DNA of 64,000 bases from CAMFTQ01 sp051881615 (GTDB taxonomy: Bacteria > Bacillota > Clostridia > Oscillospirales > Acutalibacteraceae), in NCBI GenBank assembly GCA_051881615.1, contig JBJEQF010000016.1, positions 62,001-126,000 on the forward strand, read 5' to 3'. The notes beneath the pieces are model-generated. The model did not search any database and was not told the DNA's origin. It saw nothing but the letters and a program-made list of their open reading frames with translations. The position numbers and the translations under genes are program-made. Within the stretch, counting starts at the first letter, position 1, and each line of letters opens with the position of its first letter. Below, piece by piece: positions 24,052 through 31,644 of the stretch.

Positions 24052-25536
24052 TTATTCCTCCATTCGTCCGCTTCTTACGGACATTTCTTTTAATTTCTGT
24101 GCAAGCTCGTCAGTCAGAGCTTCCTTGTTTATTCTCCAGGTCCAGTTGCCGCCGAGAGTTGACGGAATGTTCATTCTTGCCTCGGTGCCAAGACCTAAAA
24201 TATCCTGCATCTGAACGATAGCATAGTTACTTACACTTTCATAGGCTGTGCGGATAAGTCCCCAGTTAAAGCCTTCCTCCTGTGTGATATGGCAATAGCT
24301 GTAGGCATAGTCAATATCGCTCTGCTTAGCTTCAGCAAGCCAGCCCATAAGAGTGTCGTTATCGTGTGTGCCTGTGTAAACAACGCTGTTTTCTGTATAG
24401 TGATGAGGCAGATAATCGTTAGCCTCGCCGCTGTCAAAGGCAAATTCAAGAACCTTCATACCCGGATAACCGCTGTCAGCCAAAAGCTGCTTTACGCCCG
24501 GAGTCATAAGACCTAAGTCCTCGGCTACGATTTCAATATCGCCGATTTTTTCTCTCATCAGGTTAAAGAATTCGATGCCGGGGCCTTCCTTCCACTCGCC
24601 GTTAATTGCATTTTCGGCAGGATAAGGAATTGCATAGTAGCTGTCGAATGCTCTGAAGTGGTCAATTCTTGTGATGTCAAACAAAGCGTCGGCTGCTTTG
24701 ATGCGGTCAAACCACCACTTGTAATTAGTCTGCTTTAAATAATCCCAATTATAAAGAGGATTTCCCCAAAGCTGGCCGGTAGCCGAGAAATAGTCCGGCG
24801 GACAGCCTGCTACGCATACAGGCTCACGCTCCTCTGTAAGCCAGAACACATCGGGGTTTGCCCATGTGTCTGCACTATCCATAGCAACGTAAATAGGCAT
24901 ATCGCCCATAATCTTGATGCCAAGAGAATTTACATATGCTCTGAAGGCTTCCCACTGCTCATAGAACTTGAACTGTAAGAACTTCCAGAAGTTTACATCG
25001 TCACGATACTTTCTTTCGTACTTTGCAACTGCCTTTTCGTCACGCTTTCTGATTTCCTCATCAGGCCACTGAGTCCACGCAACCATATTAAAGCTGCTCT
25101 TTACAGCCATATACAAGGCGTAGTTTTTAAGCCATGTGCAGTTCTTTCTGCAAAATGAGCGAAAAGCCGTCTGATCCTTCTCTTTGAAGTTATTATAGGC
25201 AATTCTTAACACTTCAAATCGGTTGTTGTAGATTTTTTCGTAATCTACCTTTCCTGCATCTGCGCCCCAGTCACGCTCAAGGTCGCTTTTTGAAAGCAGT
25301 CCCTCTTCGCATAACGTGTCAAGGTCAATCATATAAGGGTTACCTGCATATGTTGAGAATGACTGATAGGGCGAATCGCCGTAGCTTGTAGGACCTACCG
25401 GCAGAATCTGCCAGATTTTTTGTCCCGAAGCCTTCAAAAAGTCAGCAAACTCACGTGCCTCTTTACCGATTGTACCTATACCGTAGGGTGACGGCAAAGA
25501 CGTAATCGGCATCAAAATACCGGCTGCTCTTGACAT
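24052..25536 (-). CDS. malQ: 4-alpha-glucanotransferase (amylomaltase, GH77)
   Basis: Transfers maltosyl or longer units between maltodextrins and releases glucose. About 494 aa. GH77 motifs: AGILMPITSLPSPYGIGTIG at the N-terminus, the nucleophile region ITRIDHFRAFDSYYAIP, the acid/base IVAEDLGLMTPGV and the late GTHDNDTLMGW. I start at ATG 25536 because a CGGAG site lies 9 bases upstream; an in-frame TTG at 25545 overlaps that site. First gene of the malQ-glgP operon. Confidence 0.95.
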   Translation of the reverse strand: MSRAAGILMPITSLPSPYGIGTIGKEAREFADFLKASGQKIWQILPVGPTSYGDSPYQSFSTYAGNPYMIDLDTLCEEGLLSKSDLERDWGADAGKVDYEKIYNNRFEVLRIAYNNFKEKDQTAFRSFCRKNCTWLKNYALYMAVKSSFNMVAWTQWPDEEIRKRDEKAVAKYERKYRDDVNFWKFLQFKFYEQWEAFRAYVNSLGIKIMGDMPIYVAMDSADTWANPDVFWLTEEREPVCVAGCPPDYFSATGQLWGNPLYNWDYLKQTNYKWWFDRIKAADALFDITRIDHFRAFDSYYAIPYPAENAINGEWKEGPGIEFFNLMREKIGDIEIVAEDLGLMTPGVKQLLADSGYPGMKVLEFAFDSGEANDYLPHHYTENSVVYTGTHDNDTLMGWLAEAKQSDIDYAYSYCHITQEEGFNWGLIRTAYESVSNYAIVQMQDILGLGTEARMNIPSTLGGNWTWRINKEALTDELAQKLKEMSVRSGRMEE

Positions 25537-25772
25537 AGAAATCAACTCCGTTCAATAATATAATTTATTTCGTTTTGTAAATTTCGCTTATAATATCTGT
25601 CAATTTTTTGCAGGCAAATAAAACTGCCCACAAATCGACAAAAGTATTTTAACACATAATTCTGATATAAGCAATAGTTTTATAGCCTATTTGCTGATAA
25701 TTTGTATATTTTTCTGTAACAAATGAAAATTTTTAGTAAATTCCGCACAAATTTATTATAACGATTATGAAT

Positions 25773-26312
25773 TTACATTTTTTCTGTCATTTTAAGTGCG
25801 TAGTAAAGTGCAGTTTTTGCAGAGTACTCTCTTATTTCTTCTCTGCTTGGCAGGGGTGCTTTGTCGTTGAACATACACTTAATCGCAAAGCAGATGTCCT
25901 TAGTTGCAATACCTATATAGACAAGCCCGACAGGCTTTTTGTCCGTACCGCCCGTAGGGCCTGCAATTCCCGTAACCGATACTGCAATATCTGCCTTTGA
26001 TATACGCCGTATGCCCCTTGCCATCTGCTCTGCTGTCTGACGTGAAACTGCGCCGTATTTTATGAGCGTTTCTCTTTTTACGCCGAGCAGAGCTGTTTTT
26101 ATCTCGTTAGAATAGGAGCAGACAGAGCATTCAAAAACACGTGACGCTCCGCTTACCTGCGTGATTTTCTGCGAGATAAGTCCCCCCGTACAGCTTTCAG
26201 CCGTTGCTATGTGCAGACCCTTTGCAAGTAATGCGTTTACAACTGCTGTTTGCAGATTGTCGGTATCAATTTGTTCTTTCGTCTTTATTTTTTCAAATTC
26301 GCTTATATTCAT
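25773..26312 (-). CDS. CinA C-terminal-domain protein (NMN amidohydrolase-like)
   Basis: A 179-aa protein with only the CinA C-terminal domain, the PncC type that deamidates nicotinamide mononucleotide to nicotinate mononucleotide for NAD salvage. Key blocks are IATAESCTGGLISQKIT, VFECSVCSYSNEIKTALLGV, YGAVSRQTAEQMARG and the loop VTGIAGPTGGTDKKPVGLVYIG. The N-terminal MoCF-like domain of full CinA is absent; a 25-residue lysine/glutamate-rich lead replaces it. Shine-Dalgarno AAGGGTGATAAG precedes the ATG. It is divergent from rsmE. Confidence 0.88.
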   Translation of the reverse strand: MNISEFEKIKTKEQIDTDNLQTAVVNALLAKGLHIATAESCTGGLISQKITQVSGASRVFECSVCSYSNEIKTALLGVKRETLIKYGAVSRQTAEQMARGIRRISKADIAVSVTGIAGPTGGTDKKPVGLVYIGIATKDICFAIKCMFNDKAPLPSREEIREYSAKTALYYALKMTEKM

Positions 26313-26430
26313 CTTATCACCCTTTTATTTTGTTTCAGACCTTTTCCCTCTGCTACAATAATATTAAATTCTTCGCCGTATTGCAATATATTATTTTTTT
26401 TGATATATTATGATTAAAGGAAGTGTTTGT

Positions 26431-27156
26431 ATGGCTTGGTTTTTTACCGATGATATTGTGTCGGGAGAAAATTATATAATTACGGGTGAAACAGCAAATC
26501 ATATTTCAAAATCACTAAGAATGAAATGCTCGGAACAGCTCACGCTTTGCAGTGCTGACGGTACTGAGCATCACTGTGTGATTGAAAGCATACAGTCCGG
26601 CGCAGTAACTGTAAAAATCCTTGAAAGCTGTCGCTGTGAGCAAGAGCCTGATGTAAAAATCACTCTGTTTCAGGCACTGCCTAAGGGCGACAAAATGGAA
26701 TATATTATTCAAAAAGCCGTAGAGCTTGGTGTAACACGGATTGTACCGTTTATTTCGTCAAGATGTATTTCACGTCCCGACAAAAAATCGCTTGAAAAGA
26801 AAACACAGCGCTGGCAGAAAATCGCAAAATCTGCCGCCGAGCAGTCACGCAGAGGGATAATTCCGACTGTCTGTGATACGGTGGATTTTACATCGGCTGT
26901 GGAAGAGGGCAAAAAAAGCGACCGCCTTGTAATATTTTACGAGGGCGGCGGCGAGCGTGTGAGCAAAATTATAGACGGCACAGAAAAATCAATAGCCGTA
27001 TTTATTGGCAGTGAGGGCGGCTTTGACGAGAAAGAGGTCGAAAAAATCATATCCTCAGGCGGCAAGGCGGCAACACTCGGCAAAAGAATTTTAAGAGCAG
27101 AAACAGCTCCGCTTGCAGCTATTGCCATACTTATGTACGAAACAGGAAATATGTAA
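26431..27156 (+). CDS. rsmE: 16S rRNA m3U1498 methyltransferase
   Basis: SPOUT-class methyltransferase acting on U1498 of 16S rRNA, 241 aa. Visible are an N-terminal PUA-like domain (about 1-70), the stretch QALPKGDKMEYIIQKAVELG, VPFISSRCISRP, and the trefoil-knot SAM site GSEGGFDEKE plus LGKRILRAETAPLAAIAIL. I start at ATG 26431 because AAAGGAAG sits 8 bases before it; the ATG at 26410 lacks a site. Followed after 27 bp by mtnN, probably co-transcribed. Confidence 0.93.
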   Translation: MAWFFTDDIVSGENYIITGETANHISKSLRMKCSEQLTLCSADGTEHHCVIESIQSGAVTVKILESCRCEQEPDVKITLFQALPKGDKMEYIIQKAVELGVTRIVPFISSRCISRPDKKSLEKKTQRWQKIAKSAAEQSRRGIIPTVCDTVDFTSAVEEGKKSDRLVIFYEGGGERVSKIIDGTEKSIAVFIGSEGGFDEKEVEKIISSGGKAATLGKRILRAETAPLAAIAILMYETGNM

Positions 27157-27183
27157 TATTACGCATTGTGAAAGGAAAATAAA

Positions 27184-27879
27184 ATGATTGGTATTATTTG
27201 CGCTTTAAGCATTGAAGCAGACGGAATTAAAAATATGATGACAGACAGGCAGGAAAGCACCTACGGCAAGATTGTCTATACAAGCGGTGTGATAAACGGT
27301 AACAAGGCAGTAGTTGCAGAGTGCGGTATAGGCAAGGTAAATGCCGCTATGTGCGCACAGATTATGATAGACAGGTTTTCACCAAGTGCAATTATCAACA
27401 GCGGTATAGCTGGTGCGTTGTCAAAAGAGCTTACTGTCGGCGACATTGTAATTGCAAAAGACGTTGTTCAGCACGATATGGACGGTACGGAATTAGGCGA
27501 TCCGCTCGGACAAATCCAGTTCAATGACGAAAAGAGAATTGACATTCCCTGTGATGCAGAGCTTTCCGAAAAGCTCAGAAGTGCTTGCGCTGTTCTTGAA
27601 AACACAAGAGCGTTACAGGGCAGAATTGCAACGGGCGATGTTTTTGTATCGGCAAAGGAGAAAAGACTTGCTGTCGGCAATACATTTAACGCTCACGCCT
27701 GCGAGATGGAGGGCGGCGCTGTCGGTCAGGTCTGCTACAGAAATGAAGTGCCGTTTGCAATCTTACGCTCAATATCGGACAGCATAGATGAAAACACAGC
27801 TATGGACTTTATGCAGTTCAGAGAGTTAGCCGCCGATAATTCAATCAGGGTTATCGCAGAGCTTTTTGACAGCCTTTAA
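27184..27879 (+). CDS. mtnN: 5'-methylthioadenosine/S-adenosylhomocysteine nucleosidase
   Basis: Cleaves MTA and SAH to adenine plus the thioribose, recycling by-products of SAM use, which fits its position after the SAM-dependent rsmE. The 231-aa chain has GIICALSIEADGIKNMM at the start, SGIAGALSKELTVGDIVIA, the MEGGAVGQVCYRNEVPF substrate block with catalytic glutamate and the late LRSISDSIDE with catalytic aspartate. AAAGGAAAATAAA precedes the ATG. Its last 39 bases overlap the convergent PH-domain gene. Confidence 0.95.
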   Translation: MIGIICALSIEADGIKNMMTDRQESTYGKIVYTSGVINGNKAVVAECGIGKVNAAMCAQIMIDRFSPSAIINSGIAGALSKELTVGDIVIAKDVVQHDMDGTELGDPLGQIQFNDEKRIDIPCDAELSEKLRSACAVLENTRALQGRIATGDVFVSAKEKRLAVGNTFNAHACEMEGGAVGQVCYRNEVPFAILRSISDSIDENTAMDFMQFRELAADNSIRVIAELFDSL

Positions 27880-29253
27880 TGCCTTAGAATATCTGATATG
27901 CTTGATTTTTAAAACGCACCCTCTGTGCGTGTAAAGGTAAAGACTGCATTTGCCGCTAAATTCTTGAATTAAGCTTTGCTTAATTGTGACGTACTCTATA
28001 TATTCCTTTTTGATAAAGCTGTACGTTATATGCAGTCTTTTGTAAAAACAGATTACAGCCGTCCTGCCGCCTATTGCAAGGACGGCTTTTTTGTATGCAA
28101 AAATTCTGAAAATAAGCCATACTACACAGACGATAAGAAAAACAACAGACAAAATCTCAACAGCGACTAAGTGCAAATAAGCGTTTACAACAGCTGACAA
28201 TAAAATGCAGATAAACGGCAGTGCGGTATAGCCGAACAGCGCATTTTGCGGTCTTGCACAAAAGCAGTTTTCCGTATCAAAGCCTGTGAGCCTTTCAGCA
28301 CAGCTCAAGGCTTTTTTCGACCTTACGGCAGGCAATAGCAAAAGCTCTTTTTCAGCCTTGTTTTTCGGCAGATTTACATATACTGCGGCAGTTTTCATCA
28401 AAAGCAACGCAATGCTCTGTCTGACTGTCACACTGTAGATACTATCTTTTTTCGCTGTAAAGAATAGCCTTTGCAATATTCCGCAGCTAAGAAATATATT
28501 TCTGCCGTCACCCTTAACACAAAAGGACGACAGCCTGAAAACCCTGACCAAAACGGCAGAAAGCCACGCAAAAATCAGCAAGCCGCCGACTATCCCCAAT
28601 ATAGGCGGTATGCTGACTGCAAAAATATAACGGCTGATGTCTATCTGCCCAAGCAGAAATTGCTCGTACTCCCTGCCAAAAAGTGTTCCTGCTCTTTTCA
28701 GAATAAGCGACACAATCGGTATGCCCGTCAAAAAATCCGACTGAAAAACACAGGTGATGAGTATCCGCAAAAAGCTCGACCTTTTCTCATACAAAAACCG
28801 CTTTTCATTCTCAGCATCTGCAAAAACTCTTTCAAATTCACAGTAAGCTCTTTTTGACAGGCACAAAACACCTTCTCTCCCTACAGAACAGGCAGGAGAA
28901 ATAACCGTTACCTTAACGGCAGAAAAAATCCGCTGTAACACCGACTGACCGGCAAGCAAAAAGCAGTTATTTTTAATAAAAAGCGTATCTGACGTCTTAA
29001 ACATAAAACGTCTTTTTACAGTCAATATATCACCGTCAAATCGGTAAAGCGATGTTCTGTATAAATACAATGCTCCTGCAACAACAGCGACTGTCAGCAG
29101 AATATTAAGGCTGTAGTCTGCGATTACTTGAGCTATCGTCTGTGGCTTGATTAAGAGAGTGCGTATAAGCGGAATAATCAGAAGCCACACAGCCTTGGAC
29201 AGATATTCATAGACGGTAAAGGCGTGAACACGAATAAAGCTGTTATTTTTCAT
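27841..29253 (-). CDS. bacterial PH-domain membrane protein (YdbT-like)
   Basis: A 470-aa membrane protein with three bPH_2-type domains separated by paired transmembrane helices, the layout of Bacillus YdbT. Examples: LYRFDGDILTVKRRFMFK (first PH strand set), LVRVFRLSSFCVKGDGRN (second) and LAIGGRTAVICFYKRLHITY (third). Helix pairs lie near residues 15-65, 180-240 and 345-390. I use ATG 29253, which overlaps the YdbS-like gene's stop by 11 bp, rather than the longer frame. The role of YdbS/YdbT pairs is poorly defined. Its 3' end overlaps mtnN tail-to-tail. Confidence 0.78.
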   Translation of the reverse strand: MKNNSFIRVHAFTVYEYLSKAVWLLIIPLIRTLLIKPQTIAQVIADYSLNILLTVAVVAGALYLYRTSLYRFDGDILTVKRRFMFKTSDTLFIKNNCFLLAGQSVLQRIFSAVKVTVISPACSVGREGVLCLSKRAYCEFERVFADAENEKRFLYEKRSSFLRILITCVFQSDFLTGIPIVSLILKRAGTLFGREYEQFLLGQIDISRYIFAVSIPPILGIVGGLLIFAWLSAVLVRVFRLSSFCVKGDGRNIFLSCGILQRLFFTAKKDSIYSVTVRQSIALLLMKTAAVYVNLPKNKAEKELLLLPAVRSKKALSCAERLTGFDTENCFCARPQNALFGYTALPFICILLSAVVNAYLHLVAVEILSVVFLIVCVVWLIFRIFAYKKAVLAIGGRTAVICFYKRLHITYSFIKKEYIEYVTIKQSLIQEFSGKCSLYLYTHRGCVLKIKHIRYSKALKAVKKLCDNPD

Positions 29254-29638
29254 AGCCGACCGACTTTTCTGATGATAATATCCGCACTGCCTTGGCTGAC
29301 GTTTTAAGTGAAATTGTCTGAACCTTAAAAAGCCTTTGAAGCGGTGAGGCAAAATGAGCGACTGCGATTATTCTGCTTTTTTGCATTACCGTTTTGCTTT
29401 TTAAAAAAACTCCTTTTTCTATTGTTACCTTGTTATCTGTAGTTCTGACATTCAGCTTTTTAAAATAAAGCGGAATATAGATAAAAAAGAAAAACACAAA
29501 AGCAACCGTCAGAAAAGCTACAGCAAAAAATAAAAATCTTTTGCAAAAGCACAGCAGTAAAACAAATACTAAGGCTGACAAAATTGCACATCTGATTTGC
29601 CACAGCAAAATAAATTTTTTATCATCCGACATATCCAC
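29243..29638 (-). CDS. bacterial PH-domain membrane protein (YdbS-like)
   Basis: A 131-aa protein with two transmembrane helices (about residues 12-30 and 34-57) followed by one bPH_2 domain (VRTTDNKVTIEKGVFLKSKT, then RIIAVAHFASPLQRLFKV and a final VRILSSEKS). It is the smaller partner of the YdbT-like gene that begins within its last codons, so the two are probably translated together and form a membrane complex. Confidence 0.78.
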   Translation of the reverse strand: MDMSDDKKFILLWQIRCAILSALVFVLLLCFCKRFLFFAVAFLTVAFVFFFFIYIPLYFKKLNVRTTDNKVTIEKGVFLKSKTVMQKSRIIAVAHFASPLQRLFKVQTISLKTSAKAVRILSSEKSVGYEK

Positions 29639-29666
29639 ACCCCTACAAAATACAGGATTACCGCAC

Positions 29667-29695
29667 TTGACAACAAGGTTTATTTTTTGTAAAAT
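29667..29695 (+). promoter_or_regulatory. sigma-A promoter of ilvB
   Basis: TTGACA (29667) and TAAAAT (29690) with a 17-bp spacer, about 98 bp before the ilvB ATG. The short leader shows no T-box or leader-peptide attenuator. Confidence 0.75.
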
Positions 29696-29792
29696 AAGTC
29701 TAATTAGCCATAGGAAAATTCAGTAATTTAAAGCAACTGTTTTGATATATTTGGCAAAGAATTTTGTCGAAAAACGAAAGGAAGTAATTTTT

Positions 29793-31460
29793 ATGAAGCT
29801 TACAGGTGCAGATATAATCTGTGAATGTCTGTTAGAACAGGGTGTAGACACCGTTTTCGGCTATCCGGGCGGTGCGGCGCTCAATACATATGACGCTCTT
29901 TACAAATATTCCGACAGAATAAACCACGTTATGACAGCTCACGAGCAGGGTGCGGCACACGCCGCTGACGGCTACGCACGTGCAACAGGCAAGGTGGGCG
30001 TTGTATTTTCAACCTCGGGACCGGGAGCAACTAACCTTGTAACAGGTATTGCAACAGCAAACATCGACAGCATACCTGTTGTTGCAATCACAGGCAACGT
30101 TTCAAGAGATTTGCTCGGACGTGACAGCTTTCAGGAGGTCAACATTGTTGACACAGTAAAGCCGATTACAAAGGCAAGCTTTCTTATAGAAAAGCCTGAG
30201 GACTTAGCGCCGACCTTGAGAAAAGCGTTTGAAATCGCTCAAACAGGCAGAAAGGGCGTAGTTCTTGTTGACGTGCCAAAGGATATTACGGCTACTCTGT
30301 GCGAATATGAAAAGGCTGCTCCCGTAGTGCCGAAAAATGATTTTGATGTAGCAGAGAATATAATTGAAGAAACGGTAAGACTTCTGACAGAGAGCAGAAA
30401 ACCGTTTATCTATGCAGGCGGCGGTGTAATCAGCGCTGACGCATCAGACGAATTTGTAAAGTTTGCAGAGCTTCTTGACGCTCCCGTTTGCTCATCTTTA
30501 ATGGGACTTGGCTGTATTCCTGCAAGTCACAGACTTTCATACGGCAACTTGGGTATGCACGGCAGCTACGAAACGGCACAGGCTACAGAAAATGCAGATT
30601 TAATAATCGCCTGCGGCGCAAGATTTTCTGACAGAGTAGCAGGCGACAGAGAAAAATTCGGCGAAAACGCAACAGTTATTCAGTTTGATATCGATAAAAA
30701 CGAGATACACAAAAACGTTAAGGTAAACAACTGGGTTCTGGGCGATATAAAAGAAACGCTCAAAGAGATTAACAGCCGACTTGCACAGCAGAATCATTCG
30801 CAGTGGCTCAGTCAGATAGATAAGTGGAAAAGCGAAGTGCCTGCAAAAACAGAAAGCAGTGACGGCTTTGTTACACCGTATGAGATTTTACAGGCTGTAA
30901 ACAAAATCAAGTCAGACAGCGACATAGTTGCAACAGACGTAGGCCAGCACCAGATGTGGGTTGCACAGTATGCAAATATCGAACAGCCTCGCACACTGCT
31001 CACCTCGGGCGGTATGGGTACTATGGGCTACGGTATGGGCGCAGCTATAGGCGGACAGCTTGCTAAGCCTGACGGCAGAACAATTCTTATAACGGGCGAC
31101 GGCAGCTTCCATATGAATTTAAACGAGCTTGTAACGCTTAAATCCTACAATCTGCCTGTTATGGTAGTTGTTATGAACAATACTGTTTTAGGTATGGTTC
31201 GCCAGTGGCAAAAGCTCTTCTACGGCGCAAGATTTTCACAGACAGACCCTCACAGAGCAACAGATTTTGTTGCGCTTGCCAATGCCTTCGGCATAGAGGG
31301 TATGAGAATTACAAAGCCAGACGAGGTTTATGACGTGCTGAAAAAGGCATACGACTTAAACGCTCCCGTTGTAGTTGACTGTGCAATAAGTCCCGACGAA
31401 AACGTACTGCCGATGATTCCCCCCGGAAAGCCGGCAAGAGATATTGTGCTTGATATGTAA
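29793..31460 (+). CDS. ilvB: acetolactate synthase, large subunit
   Basis: Thiamine-diphosphate enzyme for the first step of valine/leucine (and isoleucine) synthesis, 555 aa. Visible: the TPP-activating glutamate in MTAHEQGAAHAADGYARATG, the FAD-domain FSTSGPGATNLVTG and AITGNVSRDLLG, and the TPP/Mg motif ITGDGSFHMNLNELVTL ending in VVMNN. ATG 29793 follows AAAGGAAG; an upstream in-frame start is not needed. The regulatory subunit ilvN is not adjacent and ilvD lies 20 kb away on the other strand, so the pathway is dispersed here. A catabolic AlsS is less likely because the length and FAD segment fit IlvB. Confidence 0.92.
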   Translation: MKLTGADIICECLLEQGVDTVFGYPGGAALNTYDALYKYSDRINHVMTAHEQGAAHAADGYARATGKVGVVFSTSGPGATNLVTGIATANIDSIPVVAITGNVSRDLLGRDSFQEVNIVDTVKPITKASFLIEKPEDLAPTLRKAFEIAQTGRKGVVLVDVPKDITATLCEYEKAAPVVPKNDFDVAENIIEETVRLLTESRKPFIYAGGGVISADASDEFVKFAELLDAPVCSSLMGLGCIPASHRLSYGNLGMHGSYETAQATENADLIIACGARFSDRVAGDREKFGENATVIQFDIDKNEIHKNVKVNNWVLGDIKETLKEINSRLAQQNHSQWLSQIDKWKSEVPAKTESSDGFVTPYEILQAVNKIKSDSDIVATDVGQHQMWVAQYANIEQPRTLLTSGGMGTMGYGMGAAIGGQLAKPDGRTILITGDGSFHMNLNELVTLKSYNLPVMVVVMNNTVLGMVRQWQKLFYGARFSQTDPHRATDFVALANAFGIEGMRITKPDEVYDVLKKAYDLNAPVVVDCAISPDENVLPMIPPGKPARDIVLDM

Positions 31461-31487
31461 TTGTAAAAATGGGTTTGTCAAAATAAT

Positions 31488-31523
31488 CGGCGGAATATGC
31501 AGGCTTTCTTGTGTAAAGCCGCC
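31488..31523 (+). terminator. hairpin after ilvB
   Basis: GGCTTT (31502-31507) pairs with AAAGCC (31515-31520), and CGGCGG upstream can extend the pairing with CCGCCG. It lacks a T-run, so its role as terminator is uncertain; its CTTGTGTAAA loop matches the element at 36004-36172. Confidence 0.4.
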
Positions 31524-31568
31524 GTAATTATTCATTATTCATTCTTCATCATTCATTATTCATTAAAT
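31518..31568. repeat. ATTCATT-type interspersed repeat
   Basis: GCCGCCGTAATTATTCATT followed by further ATTCATT / TTCATC units and ending ATTCATTAAATTAA. Related copies lie at 2071-2096 and 36082-36127, always just outside genes. Confidence 0.65.
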
Positions 31569-31596
31569 TAAGTATTACACAATATTTTTAATTAAA

Positions 31597-31629
31597 ATAA
31601 AAAACAGGGCGGTGCTGTGCGGCACCGCC
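31597..31629 (-). terminator. terminator of the LRR-dockerin gene
   Basis: GGCGGTGC (31608-31615) pairs with GCACCGCC (31622-31629). On the minus strand it is followed by CTG and a long T-rich run. Confidence 0.88.
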
Positions 31630-31644
31630 TTTAGTTCTAAATAC

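Noticed and set aside
25551..25640. TTGACA upstream of malQ as a promoter
   Set aside because: On the minus strand TTGACA is present, but no acceptable -10 box follows at 16-18 bp, so I did not list it.
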